DNA of 64,000 nucleotides from assembly GCA_036346255.1 (NCBI GenBank), contig CM070632.1, forward strand, positions 24,693,408-24,757,407, given 5' to 3'. The position numbers were made by a program, and so were the translations under genes. Shown piece by piece: positions 23,001 to 35,407 of this stretch (position 1 is its first letter; every line of letters begins with the position of its first letter). The stretch is from Ampelocalamus luodianensis (taxonomy: Eukaryota; Streptophyta; Magnoliopsida; Poales; Poaceae). The notes beneath the pieces were generated by a model. That model ran no database searches, was not told the DNA's origin, and saw only the letters and a program-made list of their open reading frames with translations.

Positions 23001-23706
23001 TGTGAGACCCCGGCGTGTTTAGCTTGTAATGCTTAGCCTTCCCTTGACTCTAGCATCACAAACAAAATATACCGTGCCTCGATGGACATGTGCTTCCCAG
23101 AATTGTAGCACATATACATCTTTACAAAATCATGCATCATTTCCATACAACACATAATAGCAAGTCTAGCAAAAGACATACATAATATAGAGTTATTACA
23201 AAAGAGTCGACTGGCCAAATGACATCAAAGTAACAAAAACAACGGAAGCAAAAGTGCCATATGATGGCTATAAACAAAAGACAAACGGTTAGCCATAACC
23301 CACAAGGCAACCAACCGGGCCACCAAGCTAGTCGCACCTGCCGCAACACAACTCACAGAAGTCGATCCCTTGGGGATCCACTTCCTCCTCTGCACACAAC
23401 AAGCAATGCAGGTGAGTACAAAAATATACTCGCGAGACTTACGAGTAACAAGCCTATACATAGCTACATGAAAGCTGTAACAAAGGAGATGGTTATATGG
23501 TTAATTGGACGCATAAAGCAATTTTCATTTGCAATAATGTAATAGATTGAAAGCAATTTATCAAATCTGTTTTTACATGTTGAAATAATAGCGAGGTAAC
23601 AATAAGTAGTATAAGTAACAACCTAGAGGTGACTAACCCAATAGCCACCACAACATAGCACGAATCCCCAATTCGTACCACCCATCAAGTTTTAGTTAAA
23701 AGGTTG
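23001..23706 (-). mobile_element. LTR 'D', left arm (minus orientation)
   Basis: The segment begins TGTGAGACCCCGG, the complement of the CCGGGGTCCTCACA end of Tekay-type LTRs, and runs as reverse complement of the LTR 3' region (compare 44830-45549). It stops at 23706 where gypsy-2 inserted. The D sequence resumes at 56644, and the two arms join in register across the GGTTG duplication. Confidence 0.85.
23702..23706. repeat. TSD (GGTTG) left of gypsy-2
   Basis: GGTTG precedes the LTR terminus TGATGAGG and is repeated at 56639-56643. Confidence 0.92.
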
Positions 23707-24590
23707 TGATGAGGACATCACTTCTTCGGATACACACAACAATCCTCCACTTGACATTCAGGACCAATCACTAGAGCTCGCGCCCGACAATTGAATTTAC
23801 AGGTGAGCTCGTTCCTAAGTACTTCTTTTTGTTCATTTGAGAATCAATTGCTACCTAATGATTTAATTATGATTAGGAACCATGGAGAGGACACGGAAGT
23901 ACTTGGAGAAGGGCTACGAGGCGCACAAGTCCAGCAAGGGCGGTCGAATCATGTTGGAGGCCCAACTCAAGCCGACGAATCCAATTCGAGTCCAGGACTG
24001 GCCGCACTAAAGCGGGCGCCAGATCGCATCCGGGCTCCGTTTTGGACGTTCGCATATGTATGGAAAGCTGAGAAGACGATCTTTCCAATGGCTCGTCCCA
24101 TGTCAAAATTCCTTCGAGTCAGCGGAATCGCCGAAACAAGTGGGCATTCGAATCGTTAGGGTCTTTGCGTCACCGTCTTTTGGGCCGTTCGGCTTTGTAT
24201 CGTGTTGGAGCCCATTAGGCGCATCGAGGTTTTGCACGCCCCTCGGTCCTCTATATCCAGCCGCCACCCCTACCATTAGGGTTGGGTTTTGCTTAGATTA
24301 ATTCATCTTGAACAGTTTCGCGTTCATCGGTTTGTGAGACCACAACATTCGAGTGCTAAAACAATACATCCGCATTCATTTGTGTTCTTCCTTGTTCTTG
24401 CTTGTGTTCTTGATTCGTGGCGAGATTAGCCTTCTTGGCGAGGTCAATCGGGTGCGCACGGTTGATAACCCGAGGAGACGTGGTGCTGCGATTGCGGGGT
24501 TGGGCGTGTTGTTCGAAGCGAGTCGATTTGTGTCGCGCCTCCACCGTCGAACATATCCGAACTGTTGGAAGATCGGGACCGAACCCATCA
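23707..24590 (+). repeat. Gypsy-2 5' LTR
   Basis: 884 bp from TGATGAGGACATCAC to GAACCCATCA. The first 120 bp, read in frame, contain coding-like sequence (LNLQVSSFLSTSF, then LLPNDLIMIRNHGED), suggesting that pol once read into the LTR. A TATA-like CTCTATATCC lies near 24250. Confidence 0.9.
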
Positions 24591-24592
24591 AG

Positions 24593-24603
24593 TGGTATCG
24601 AGC
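24593..24603 (+). other. PBS of gypsy-2
   Basis: TGGTATCGAGC, 2 bp after the LTR, is the tRNA-iMet site with one base fewer than TGGTATCAGAGC. The missing base falls at the CAG. Confidence 0.8.
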
Positions 24604-25836
24604 TTGGTGTTCCTTCAGTTCGAGTTTACCCTACCCTCGTTGTTTTCGGTTCCATCCTAGAGTCCAAGAAAAAGCCCTACAAAAAAATTGTAGTCATAGG
24701 TTGTTCCTGTCCCGGATCTCGTTTAGCCTTTTACACAATTTGATTTGAGTCCGTAGTGTTGAGTTTGTGTCCTTAGTTGAGTTGTGTTCTTTGGTTTAGA
24801 TCGTGTTTTATTTGGGTTGTCTTGTTTCGCTACCTCTCATACAAACCCTAGCGTCAACGTTTGTTTCTCCCACCCTTTGTTTTTGAGTCATCCATCGCGT
24901 CTCGTGATCACCCAAACACCATTCCCATTGAGTCTCGTGATCACCGGCACCATCCCCACCTCTTCTCGAGCTTCCGCCCAATTTCCACCAATTTTCTCCA
25001 CACGATTTCGTTTCGGCCTCCCAGCAACCATAACTCGAGGCCCTCCTTCAAACAATGTAACTTTCGATCTGGACTCAAATCAGACGATTTTTTTGAAATT
25101 AGCTGAAATTAAATTTTGCATCGAAACTCCCCAACTTTGTCAGTTCGTGAATTTATTTTGCCCAAATTCGGCTGGAAAGTGCAGTACTCGAGCTCTGAAC
25201 TTTCATCACGAATTTGACACATTCATCATTTTACGTCGAGGCCACACCTTACATCAGTTGAGGTGAAACTTTGTGTGGTTCCTATTTATGTGCTCCGCTT
25301 TGTGAAAAAATAACAGAAAAAGGGAAAAAATTTCGCACTGGTTTTGCACGAGAGCAAAGGCACCTGAGGAGAGCACTCCGTGCCTAAAAAAAAAGGAGGA
25401 CAGTTTTAGGTGACAGATATTGATTTGTGCTGTCTTTACCTGGCCGTCCTTGTTGCTATCTTTGCTTTACTATTTTGGTCTTGACTCCTTGTTCATCATA
25501 TCATACCTGCTATAGGACACATTTAGACCGGCAACTAGGACCAGTGTTTTGGACATTTACTCAGCATTACTATCTGTTATTGATTTGTATTCCACTAACA
25601 TATTTGGCCTTCCAAGCTCCATATACCTACTTAGGATAGCACTGACTTTTGACCCTTGCAATCGCGGGTCACACTCCCCAAGTATCACGAACCAGCCACC
25701 GGTTGTACCACCTACGGTTTGCGATAGTAAGAACACTTGTAAGAGCTTGGTAAGCCACTTCCTTTGCGGGTTCCCACTGTCATCCTGTGTAGTTGATAGG
25801 GATAATCATTTTGTTTTCCCTGTGTTTCCACTAACC
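24604..25836 (+). other. Gypsy-2 leader region
   Basis: About 1.2 kb between PBS and gag start with short open frames (for example 24784-25266 and 25427-25639) but no recognised domain. Probably untranslated leader. Confidence 0.55.
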
Positions 25837-27200
25837 ATGGCAGGGGCCGAAGGGAACGCGACACCGGTCGACTTCAACGAGTGTGTTAGTCGCGACCAAC
25901 TACAAGCTGCGCCGACAAACAAAATGCTTCATTCATCGATCTCGTGCGAATGGACACCATCGTCGCCGCCATTGCCCGATTGAACACCACGAGAAGGCAT
26001 TGGCGGGTGGAGCGGCGGATGGTGACCTCAGCGGTCGATGGACACATTGAGACACGCCGCCACTGTCAATGAAGTCCATCATCATGATGATGACCACGAT
26101 TGCATGATGCGGTTGGCAACATTGATTAGCGGGAGACACGGATGCACGACTACGTCGGCGTCTTGACAAAGCAGACATGGTATGGGAGGTAATAACAGAA
26201 CCGTCATGGTAACGATGACCCTTTTGCTAAAGTCAAGTTTACCATCCCATCTTTTTCGCCTTTATGATCTTTGCAATATATCTTGATTGGGAGATGACGG
26301 TGAGAGCGAACTTTAATTCTCACTTGGTTCTGAACAACATAGAGTTAGACAAGCTACTAGTGAGTTTAAGGACTTTGCTATTATCCGGTGGAATGAATGG
26401 GTACCATGCGCTTACAACGATACATGGGAGCGGTTAAAAGAAGCTATGCGTAATCATTTTGTTCCTCCCTCATATAAGCGTGATTTGAGAAAAAATTACA
26501 GCGCTTAGAACAAGGTGATAGTTACATTGGGACTATTATCTTGAGCTTCAAAAAGGTATGGTGCGTTGTGGGGTTGTTGAGGAAAGCAGAGGATAAGATT
26601 TGTCGTTTCTACGGGGTTCTGACGTGAAATTCAGGACATTGTTGATTATAAAGAATTTACATCATCAACGATCGTTCGACTTGCTATGCTTGTAGAAAAT
26701 GAATTGCAGGGACGCAAGGAATCAGCGACGGCAAGCACCAGACGACCCTCCTACACGTCGCACGACTACATCGACGGGACTGCCCAAGTCTTCGTCGAGT
26801 TTTCGTTCTCCTCCACCACCAGTGAACAAGATTGCTGCAGCGCCACCAAAGCCACCTTCCACGGCACGCCCTGCAGATTCTACAAAAAATTCTTTGCGGG
26901 CTCCAGCCAAGAGTTCTTCTTCCGTGGCTTCCACGGGCGCTCCTCCGACATTCGGTGCCACCGTTGCCATGGACTTGGTCATGTGCGAGGAATTGCCTAG
27001 CCAGCGGGCATACATCGCCACGGAAGATGGAGGCTACATCGCGACGCCGGATGTCGAGGAGGATGATGACATTCTTTGCTGCCTCGGACGACAATGGCGG
27101 TGGTCATGGCGACTGTTCCTTGGTGGGGCATCCACGGCGATGCTACGAGCATCATTGTGCGCGAGTCCTCGGCACCACAGTACAACAACCCGATAAGCTT
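25837..27200 (+). pseudogene. Gypsy-2 gag, heavily frameshifted
   Basis: The likely start is ATG at 25837 (MAGAEGNATPVDFNE). The frame closes after about 49 codons. Gag-like segments follow in changing frames: FAKVKFTIPS (about 26220), TSEFKDFAI (about 26355), LKEAMRNHFVPPSYKRDL (about 26435), KEFTSSTIVRLAML (about 26645) and LVENELQGRKES (26689). A partial CCHC knuckle (C 26956, C 26965, H 26980) lacks its last cysteine in frame. An acidic stretch TPDVEEDDDIL follows near 27040. The product is not functional. Confidence 0.7.
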
Positions 27201-27229
27201 CAACACCATAATTTGTTTCATACTTTCTT

Positions 27230-29345
27230 TGCAATCAAGAGCGGCGCGCACGTGTCATCATTGATGGAGGAAGCGCAACAACTTGGTGAGTTCGATTTGG
27301 TCAAAAGCTTGGCTTGACCACGCGACTTCATCCACATCCATACCATATTCGGTGGTTAAATGACTCGGAATAGCTAAGGTAACACAAACATGCCGAGTCC
27401 ATTTTCCATTGGTGGTTATCTTGATCATGTTGATTGTGATGTGGTTCCCATGCAAGCATGCTCTCTTTTATTGGGTCGACCTTGGGAATTTGATAATGAT
27501 GCTTTACACCATGGTAGTAGTAACAAATACACTTTTATGCATAAGGAAAGAAAGTTACTTTCTGCCTTTGACCCATTTGAGATTATAGAGGCCGATAGGG
27601 AGCGAGTGCTCACGCTAATGATCCAAAGGAACATGATAAATCTGAAAAACATTCTGTTATGCTTGCCACAAAATCAGACCTTGCTGAAATTGATGATATT
27701 AATGATACATGCTATGCTTTTGTGTGCAAAGATGCTTTATTTTCTCTTGATAATATGCCTTGCACTTTGCCTGCTTCTGTCACTAACCTTTTGCAGGATT
27801 TTAGAGATGTTTTCCCTGATGAGATACCTCCAGGACTTCCACCCATTCGAGGGATTGAGCACCAGATTGACTTGATCCCTGGAGCGAGTTTGCCAAACCG
27901 TGCGGCGTACAGGACCAATCCCGACGAGACTAAGGAGATTCAGCGACAAGTCCAAGACCTTTTGGACCGTGGGTGCGTGCGTGAGAGCCTTAGTCCTTGT
28001 CTTTGTTCTGTTCTTTTGGTACCCAAAAAGATGGTTCTTGGCGTATGTGTGTAGATTGTAGAGCCATTAACAACATTACTATAAGGTATCGTTATCCTAT
28101 TCCCAGGCTAGACGACATGCTTGATGAGTTGTGTGGTGCTATAATTTTCACAAAGATTGACTTGCGTAGTGGATACCACCAAATAAGAATGAAACTTGGC
28201 GATGAATGGAAAACTTCTTTTAAAACTAAGTTCGGCTTGTATGAGTGGTTAGTCATGCCTTTTGGTTTAACTAATGCACCTAGCACTTTCATGAGATTAA
28301 TGAACGAGGTTTTACGTCCTTTCATTGGCAAATTTATGGTCGTTTACTTTGATGATATCTTGATTTATAGCAAGTCCATGGATGAACATTTGAATCACTT
28401 ACGTGTTGTTTTTAATGCTTTGAGAGATGTGCGTTTGTTTGGTAACCTTGAGAAGTGCACCTTTTGCACGGATCGAGTCTCTTTTCTTGGCTATGTTGTG
28501 ACTCCACAGGGAATTGAGGTTGATAGAGCCAAGGTGGAGGTGATATGGAGTTGGCCCACGCCCGCGACGGTCTCCCAAGTGCGGAGTTTTCTTGGCCTTG
28601 CAGGGTTTTATCGCCGCTTTGTCAAGGAATTCAGCACCATTACGACACCGTTGATTGAGTTGACAAAGAAAGTCGTGTTTCATTGGGGGCCATCACAAGA
28701 GAGTCCTTTAATCTTTTGAAGGACAAGCTTACACACTCACCATTGCTCCAACTTCCGGATTTTGGTAAGACTTTTGAGCTGGAATGTGATGCTAGCGGAA
28801 TTGGTATTGGTGGTGTTTTAATGCAAGAAGGCAAACATGTTGCCTACTTTAGTGAAAAATTGAATGGTCCTGCTCTTAATTATTCCACGCATGATAAAGA
28901 ATTGTATGCTCTTGTTCGTTCTTTAGAGACGTGGCAACACTATTTATGGCCTAAAGAATTTGTCATTCATTCTGATCATGAATCACTTAAGCATATTCGT
29001 AGTCAAACCAATTTGAATCGTAGATATGCTAAGTGGGTTGAATTTATTGAATCTTTTCCTTATGTCATTAAACACAAGAAAGGGAAGGATAATGTGATTC
29101 TTGATGCTTTGTCTCGACGCTATACCATGTTGTCTCAACTTGATTGTCACATTTTGGTCTTCAAACCATTAAAGGGCAATATGCTTTAGATGCTGATTTT
29201 AAGGATGTGTTGTTGTATTGTAAAGAGGGACAAGCATGGAATAAATTCATGATCAATGATGGGTTCTTGTTTAGAGCTAACCGCCTATGCATTTCGATTG
29301 GATCCGTTCGTCTTTTGTTGTTGCGGGGGCGCATGGAGGCGATTT
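27230..29345 (+). pseudogene. Gypsy-2 pol: protease, RT and RNase H
   Basis: A protease motif IIDGGS lies near 27255. RT begins near 27780 with DEIPPGLPPIRGIEHQIDL. One base is missing in the PKKDG region near 28030, then the frame continues from 27997 with WRMCVDCRAINN, MPFGLTNAPS and an intact YFDD motif (28345-28356). Another shift near 28690 moves into the RNase H frame (28683-29189) with LECDASGIGIGG and KGKDNVILDALSRR. Linker sequence continues to about 29340, where another shift occurs. RT keeps its catalytic pair, unlike gypsy-1, but no continuous polyprotein can be made. Confidence 0.9.
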
Positions 29346-29989
29346 GATGGGACATTTTGGTGCTAAGAAGACGGAGGGCGTTCGGCCACACACTTCTTTT
29401 GGCCAAAAATGAGGCGAGATGTTGAGCGGTTTGTGGCTCATTGCACTACATGTCAAAAGCTAAGTCTCGCTTGAATCCACATGGTTTGTATATGCCTCTT
29501 CCTGTTCCTTCTATTCCGTGGCGGATATTTCTATGGACTTTGTTTTAGGATTGCCCGGGACTAAGAGGAGGGATAGCATTTTGTTGTTGTGGATCGTTTT
29601 TCTAAGATGGCTCATTTTATACCATGTCATAAAACCGATGATGCCATTCATATTCTGACCTCTTTTTCAAAGAGATAGTTCGTTTGCATGGTATGCCTTC
29701 TACTATTGTTTCAGATCGTGATGCCAAGTTCTAGAGTCACTTTTGGCGTACTCTATGGAACAAGTTGGGTACAAAGTTGTCGTTCTCTACAACATGTCAC
29801 CCACAAACTGATGGTGGCGAGGTGGTGAACCGCACATTGTCTACCATCTTTGAGAGCTGTTTTGTGAATAATTTGAAGTGTGGGAAGAGTGTTTGCCGCA
29901 TGTTGAGTTCACGTATAATCGAGCGGAACACTCCACCACCAAGGTAAGTCCTTTTCAGGTAGTACATGGATTCAATCCCTGTGCCCCTC
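29346..29989 (+). pseudogene. Gypsy-2 integrase, N-terminal and core part
   Basis: Frames change every 50-150 bp, but the parts are recognisable: zinc-finger region MGHFGAKK...FFWPKMRRDVERFV (about 29347-29440) with CTTCQK, core start near SMDFVLGLPG (29530), IVSDRDAKF (about 29710), then LSFSTTCHPQTDGG (from 29765) and VVNRTLSTIFES. It is interrupted at 29989 by the Sirevirus. The remaining C-terminal part is at 55337-55716. Confidence 0.85.
29985..29989. repeat. TSD (CCCTC) left of Sirevirus
   Basis: CCCTC precedes TGTAGGATC and recurs at 55332-55336. Confidence 0.9.
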
Positions 29990-30215
29990 TGTAGGATCAA
30001 GGATAACCGACTAGAGGGGGGTGAATAGGAGGTTTTTAAACTTTTAAACAAATTAACGAGATAAGCTAATTAATAACTTAGTCTAAACAAGTTATACTTC
30101 TAGCTAAGCAATACAAGCACAAAGATCAAGCTAGAAATATAAATGCGGAAGAGTAAAGACTAGGAATAACCACAATGAGACAACGATGTTTTCCGTGGTA
30201 TCGAAGACTTGCCGG
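29990..30215 (-). repeat. Sirevirus left (3') LTR, outer part
   Basis: This part matches 53744-53966 of the right LTR (TGTAGGATCAAGGATAACCG onward to GAAGACTTGC). The match ends near 30215, 14 bp before the gypsy-3 LTR begins. Confidence 0.9.
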
Positions 30216-30229
30216 TTGTATATCTGGTA
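30216..30229. other. 14-bp unexplained junction sequence
   Basis: TTGTATATCTGGTA lies between Sirevirus LTR homology and the first base of gypsy-3. It matches neither the right Sirevirus LTR nor gypsy-3. It may be filler DNA from repair. Confidence 0.5.
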
Positions 30230-33200
30230 TGTAACATCCCAACTTCGAGCTTGTGTTTCAAATGTAAGAAAATGAGTAGAAATTAAAACTTTTTCTTACA
30301 TCCTGTATTTCCTTTTGTACCAAGCAAGTATTGTACAAGAAGTTATGGAAATACGAAGTCACAAGTCTTTTGATCCAAATCTTGAGCTTTCAAAAACAAT
30401 CTTGTCAAACCTCTTGATCATCTCCTGGAAATATTTTTCCTAAGTTCTTGGGATGGTTTGTGACCCCTCTGAAAAGTTTCACAATTTTTAGAAATTGTTT
30501 GAATATTTTTGGAGGTCAGTCAAACCAATCCAAAATCTGGTCAAACCTTGGACCAGTGCCTTGTAAGTTTTTGGAGGAAAATCCACAGCACCAAAGCCTC
30601 TGAAAAATTTATGCTAGGTCCTCGTTTGAGCTAGCAAGCTCTGTAAAAATTTCATAATTTTTGGAGTTCGTTTGCTACCTCAAACAATTCTCCAAATGTC
30701 ACCTTTCTCTAATACCGGAAAATTCAAATCTAGTTTGAGTCAAACTGGGCTCGGACCGAGCCCAACTCAACCGACTTGGTTGGACCACGTCGCGATGCCG
30801 CACTCGGGCTCAAGCTTTGCGCGCGCAAGCTGAGCCATTGGATCTCAAACCAATGCTCACGACCTCCCCGATCGAGGAGCTCTTGGCGCCCTCGGCGCTT
30901 TGGGGTGGTCCAAGCCGTGGGATATCCATCGCGTGGCTCACGACCTCCCAGGACCTCGCTCGCGCGCAAGACCTCCCCACCTCGGGTGATGCGGGACGTC
31001 GGGACCTCCCGAGCACATCCGGGACGCCCGGGACCTCTCCCTCGGCTTTGTTTCTCTTCCTCATGACCTCACGGAGGTGCGGTCATCATGGTTTTCCGCA
31101 CGCGTGCGTGTGTGTGAGTCGAGCGGTTAGAGGCGGTGAGATGTCACCTTTGCCTCTTGTCAACGGCTCTTTTGGTGACATGCATTTATTGCCGATCGGC
31201 TTTAACCTCCAAGGTCTCCACCTGCTCGCCCCTACCTACCCTTGTCAAATCCGGTCGATCCATGGCGGGGCATGGTTCATGCTCCTGATGAGCTTTTGCC
31301 CACACCATTGCCAAGCTCCCGGGCTATGTATAGCACGAGGCCTTCCTCTCCTTTTCCTTCTTCGTTCTTTGTTGTGCTTGGGCTCCCCCAGTTGAGCTGG
31401 TTTCCAAACTCAAGCACCTAAGCACACACTCTCTCTGCCACCATTGCCGGCTTTGGAGCTCTTTGAAGGCCTCGAGCTCCGGTGGTTCCATTGGTTCCTT
31501 TCTCTTCCTATGGTCCTCTCTGGTCGCCTAGGACCCTCCTAATCTCTCGGGTTTGCCTCTCACGGGGTTGACCAGTTTTGCGGGAGATCCGATTGGTGAC
31601 CAAGAGCACCTCCTTTCTTCCTCGACTCCGGTGATCTGCTCCGCCGCCAGCACTCCTCCGACCTCCTCTGGACCACCCCTGTGCCCTGGTAAGTTCATTT
31701 TAGTCCCTTAGAGCTTAAGGTCTAGCTAGGATAGCTCGCAACGCTCGATTTCGCTGTTTTCGGATCTTGCCGAAAAGCTTGTCCTCCGCCATTCTCCGGC
31801 TCGCCGGCGTTTAAGGCCGTCGCCGCCGTCGAGAGTGCCTCCGCTAGGTTCGCGACACTATTGCAAGTACATCGGTGCCCTTGGTCGGCGCCGGCGAGGT
31901 CCCCATCGCCGGCGGCAAACCGTTGAGCCCGCTCGGGATTTTACCGGTTCAAAACTCCCGTTTTCGTCATCGTGTTAGGACATCTTAAATGCCCATTTAT
32001 TACCAATCATCAGTAGCAGTGAGTTGTCTTAGCCGCCACCCTTTGTCGCATTGTCAGGAGGTCCGCGCCTTTAACAAACACCTTGGACCTCCTCGGGTTC
32101 TTCGTGACCGTCTAGACCTCCCAAGTTTAGATCTGGACCTTTAGATCTTTCCGTGAAAACCTTTAAGTATAAGACCTCCCCTCGGTTGTGATCCTAGCCG
32201 TCTAGGACCACCTGGTTAAATCTGGCCGCTAGGACCACTCGCGCGCAAAAGATCTCCTCGTGGTCTTTTGTTAGGACCACCCCTAGTAGGCCGCAAGACC
32301 TCCTCGGTCCTTTTGCAACGACCACCTCGAGCCACTCCGAGGTCCTCTTTGTAAAAGACCACCCCTTGTCGTGTTGTCAAAACCACCCTCTCGGACCTCT
32401 TCGAGGTCCTCTTTGCAAAAGACCTCCCTTGGTCATTTTTGCAAAGACCACCCTCTGGTCCCCTTTGTAAAAGCCACCTGGCCTTTTACAAGGAAAACCC
32501 CGCTCAGACCTCCTAGGCTCAATCCTAGCCGTCTGCGACCTCCCGGCTTTAGATCGGCGTTAGATTTTATTTGTAAAATCTTTAGTCTCGAGACCTCCCT
32601 CGCGTCGATCTAGACCGTTCAAGACCTCCAGGGTCTAATCGAACCGCCCGGATCTCCTTCCGTTAAAGACTTAGGACCTCCCTCGTTCATCTTGATCGCC
32701 CAGGACCTCCCTCTCGGGATCGTGTCCGTTAAAGACCTCCCTCTGGAGATCTAGACCGTTGAAGACCTCCTCCGTGAGCTCTTAGCCGTCTAGACCTCTC
32801 TCCGAAGGTTTACCCGTAGGACCTCCTCTAGTGCTCGGGACCGCCAGATCTCGATTCGGCGGTCACGACCTCGGTTAGGCGCGTAGACCTCCTTGCGTGC
32901 GCTGTGCACGCACTGGTCGTGATCGTTGGATCAGATCTCAACGGTCCAGACCTCCCCAGTGCGGGAGGAGGTCTTCCCGTGCGCTGTGCTTCGAGGTCTG
33001 TGGCCCTGCGATGCAAGATCGACGGCCCACGACCTCTCCTTTGTCTTCGATTGATTGGACCTCCGAGAGCTCAAAGTTTCCTAAGTCTTTTCTTTGTTTC
33101 AAATTTCAAAAGTGCTTAACTTTGTCATTTTAACTCCTTTTGAATGATTCCGATTCTTTGTAGCTTTGTTATAGTATGAACTTTAATCGAGAATGAAATT

Positions 33201-35390
33201 AGGTCTGTTTGTAGCAGAAAATGATTTAAACAACATGATCTTGATTAATGAAAGATGATGTCTAGAAATTCATGGAAAAATTTGTAAAACACATAACTTC
33301 CTCTCTGTAGTTGCAAGTGAGCAAACTCAACCTAGTAAATTTGGCTGTAGACATGCTTTAATTTGAACTAGGCTTTGTCTTTATTCATGTTCCTGAGAAA
33401 TGATATATGCTAGTTTTAGAACTTAGAAAAATCATAACTAAATCATTTTAACTCCAATTAAGATGAAACCACTTGTATTAGTCTTAAAATATCAGTAGCA
33501 ACCTATCATAAAATTTTCAAGTCCAGAAAACCTCTAGAAAATATTTTTGCTCTGATACCTTATTATGGCGAAAATGGGTTTTTAGGTAATATCTTTTGCA
33601 CCACAAATCCAAATTAGGTTTTTCCAGTTTCTATGTCTAGGTATATTCGTATTCTACCTTATGTATAAATTTCGTCGCAATTGGATAATTTTTGCTTGCT
33701 CGTTTGTTTAAGTGTGGCTCGTCTTATTGGTTGTTCTTGGTTCTTTTTGCCTTTCGCTTAGGGTTCGACATTTGCGGTAACCCCGAGAACGACCCTCCAC
33801 AACAGTTTGAGCAACAACAAGAAGGCAAGCAGTTTGATCATGTTAATCCCAGTATTTTAAGTATTTATGTTGTTTACAACTTCTATGTATGCATTGCTAT
33901 CTTGTTTTAACTATTGTCGTTAGTTGGCCTAGTAGATGCATTTCCTTAGCAAATGATTATCCTCTACTACCATGAGCCTAGGCATTGCTGTGATTTAGAG
34001 TTCGTGGATGAGCTCTTGTCACTTAGTAGTTTACGAATTAATTGCTTAGCCATGCTTAGCTTCGGTAGAAATGGGCGGTTATCGACTTGTCGATAACCTT
34101 GATCACACAAAACTTATTATGATTTATGATTTCCACCTTGTGCCATGTCTACTTATGAAAACTAAAACTGAAAACAAAATGATTTAGACTTGGGCACAAT
34201 GGTAAGATGGTGTGATTTTGGGTGTGATGGAATGGTGCCCGGTCAACAAGGACCGAACATCTTGTTACACTAAACCAAGCATTTTAGCGTGCTAACCACA
34301 TTAGAGGGTATGGGACCTCTCTTGACTTAGTACTTTGGCGTGTATTGGCTCAGAGTCGCAGGAGTCGCGGGAGGGATGGTGTTGGGAGCATTGTAGTGTC
34401 AGAAAGACTTCACCGTGATGGGATTTGTTGTCTTTCGACTTGCAATGTAAGCATATGGGTTTCTATCCATATGAGCGGCTCGTAGTTAATACACAAGATT
34501 GGAAATGTCTCGTAGGACTTAGCGGGCGGCATACCTTGATAGTGTGCTCGTGGCTTGAAGGCGATGCAAGTGTGGGTACATTGGTACACCTGCGCAGGTT
34601 AAAACTATTCGAATAGCCTCGTCCTAGGTTATGGACACGCTTGGCAAGGTCTTTCAAGAGTTAGACTACAACCTTTTAAATTAAAACTTGATGGGTGAGT
34701 GCGAATCGGGATTCGTGCTATGTTGTGGTGGCTATTGGGATAGTCACTTCTGGTGGTTACTTGTATGTACCTTTACTTACTATTACTTTGATAACAAAAC
34801 AGATTTGCAAACTTGCTTTCAAAATGTATTACATTATTGCAAATAAAGTTGGCTTCATGCAAAGTGAGACATACAACCTCCACCTAAATAAGCTTGCATG
34901 TAGTTTATGAATAGGCCTGCTATTCCACACGTCAGTCTTGCGGGTACAAAGACAATCTTTGTACTCGGATGCTATGCTTAATTGTTTTGTTGCAGAGGAA
35001 GAAGGTGAGCTTGAGGGGCCTCACTTTTGTGAGCTGTGTTGTGGTAGCTTGCGGGGCGACTAGCTTGGCGGCCCGGTCGGTTGCCTTGTGGGTGTATGGC
35101 TAACCGGTCGACTTTTGTTCTAGCCATCTTATGGCACCTTTTGCTTCCGCTATCTTTCTTGTATATTGCTCTATTTGGCCGGTCGGCTCTTTTGTAATAA
35201 CTTTACTTTATGTATGTCGTTGTTGAACTTAGTGATGTATGTGTATGGAATTGATGTGTAATTTTGTGATGATGTGCATATGCTGCAATTCTGGGAAGCA
35301 TATGACCATCGAGGCTTAGAATGTTTAATTAGTAACGCTAGAACCATTTGGAGGTTAAGTGTTACTAGTTAAATATTCCGGGTCCTCACA
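30230..35390 (+). repeat. Gypsy-3 5' LTR
   Basis: The 5161-bp LTR runs TGTAACATCCC to GGTCCTCACA. AT-rich ends enclose a GC-rich core with a GACCTCC repeat array (32085-33065). A TATA-like GGCTATGTATAG lies near 31323. It differs from the 3' LTR mainly by small changes at CAG/CTG triplets. Confidence 0.92.
32085..33065 (+). repeat. GACCTCC minisatellite in gypsy-3 5' LTR
   Basis: About 17 exact GACCTCC words plus variants occur in roughly 1 kb. In the right half they are spaced near 30 bp, each followed by a variable stretch ending in CCGTT(A/G/C)AA or CCGTCTA. This is a degenerate tandem repeat present in both LTRs. Confidence 0.75.
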
Positions 35391-35394
35391 AAGT

Positions 35395-35407
35395 TGGTAT
35401 CAGAGCC
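35395..35407 (+). other. PBS of gypsy-3
   Basis: TGGTATCAGAGCC, 4 bp after the 5' LTR; full tRNA-iMet complement. Confidence 0.95.

Noticed and set aside
32085..33065. GACCTCC array as a CRISPR-like array
   Set aside because: Repeats are only about 7 bp, spacing varies, the units are degenerate and the array is inside a plant LTR.
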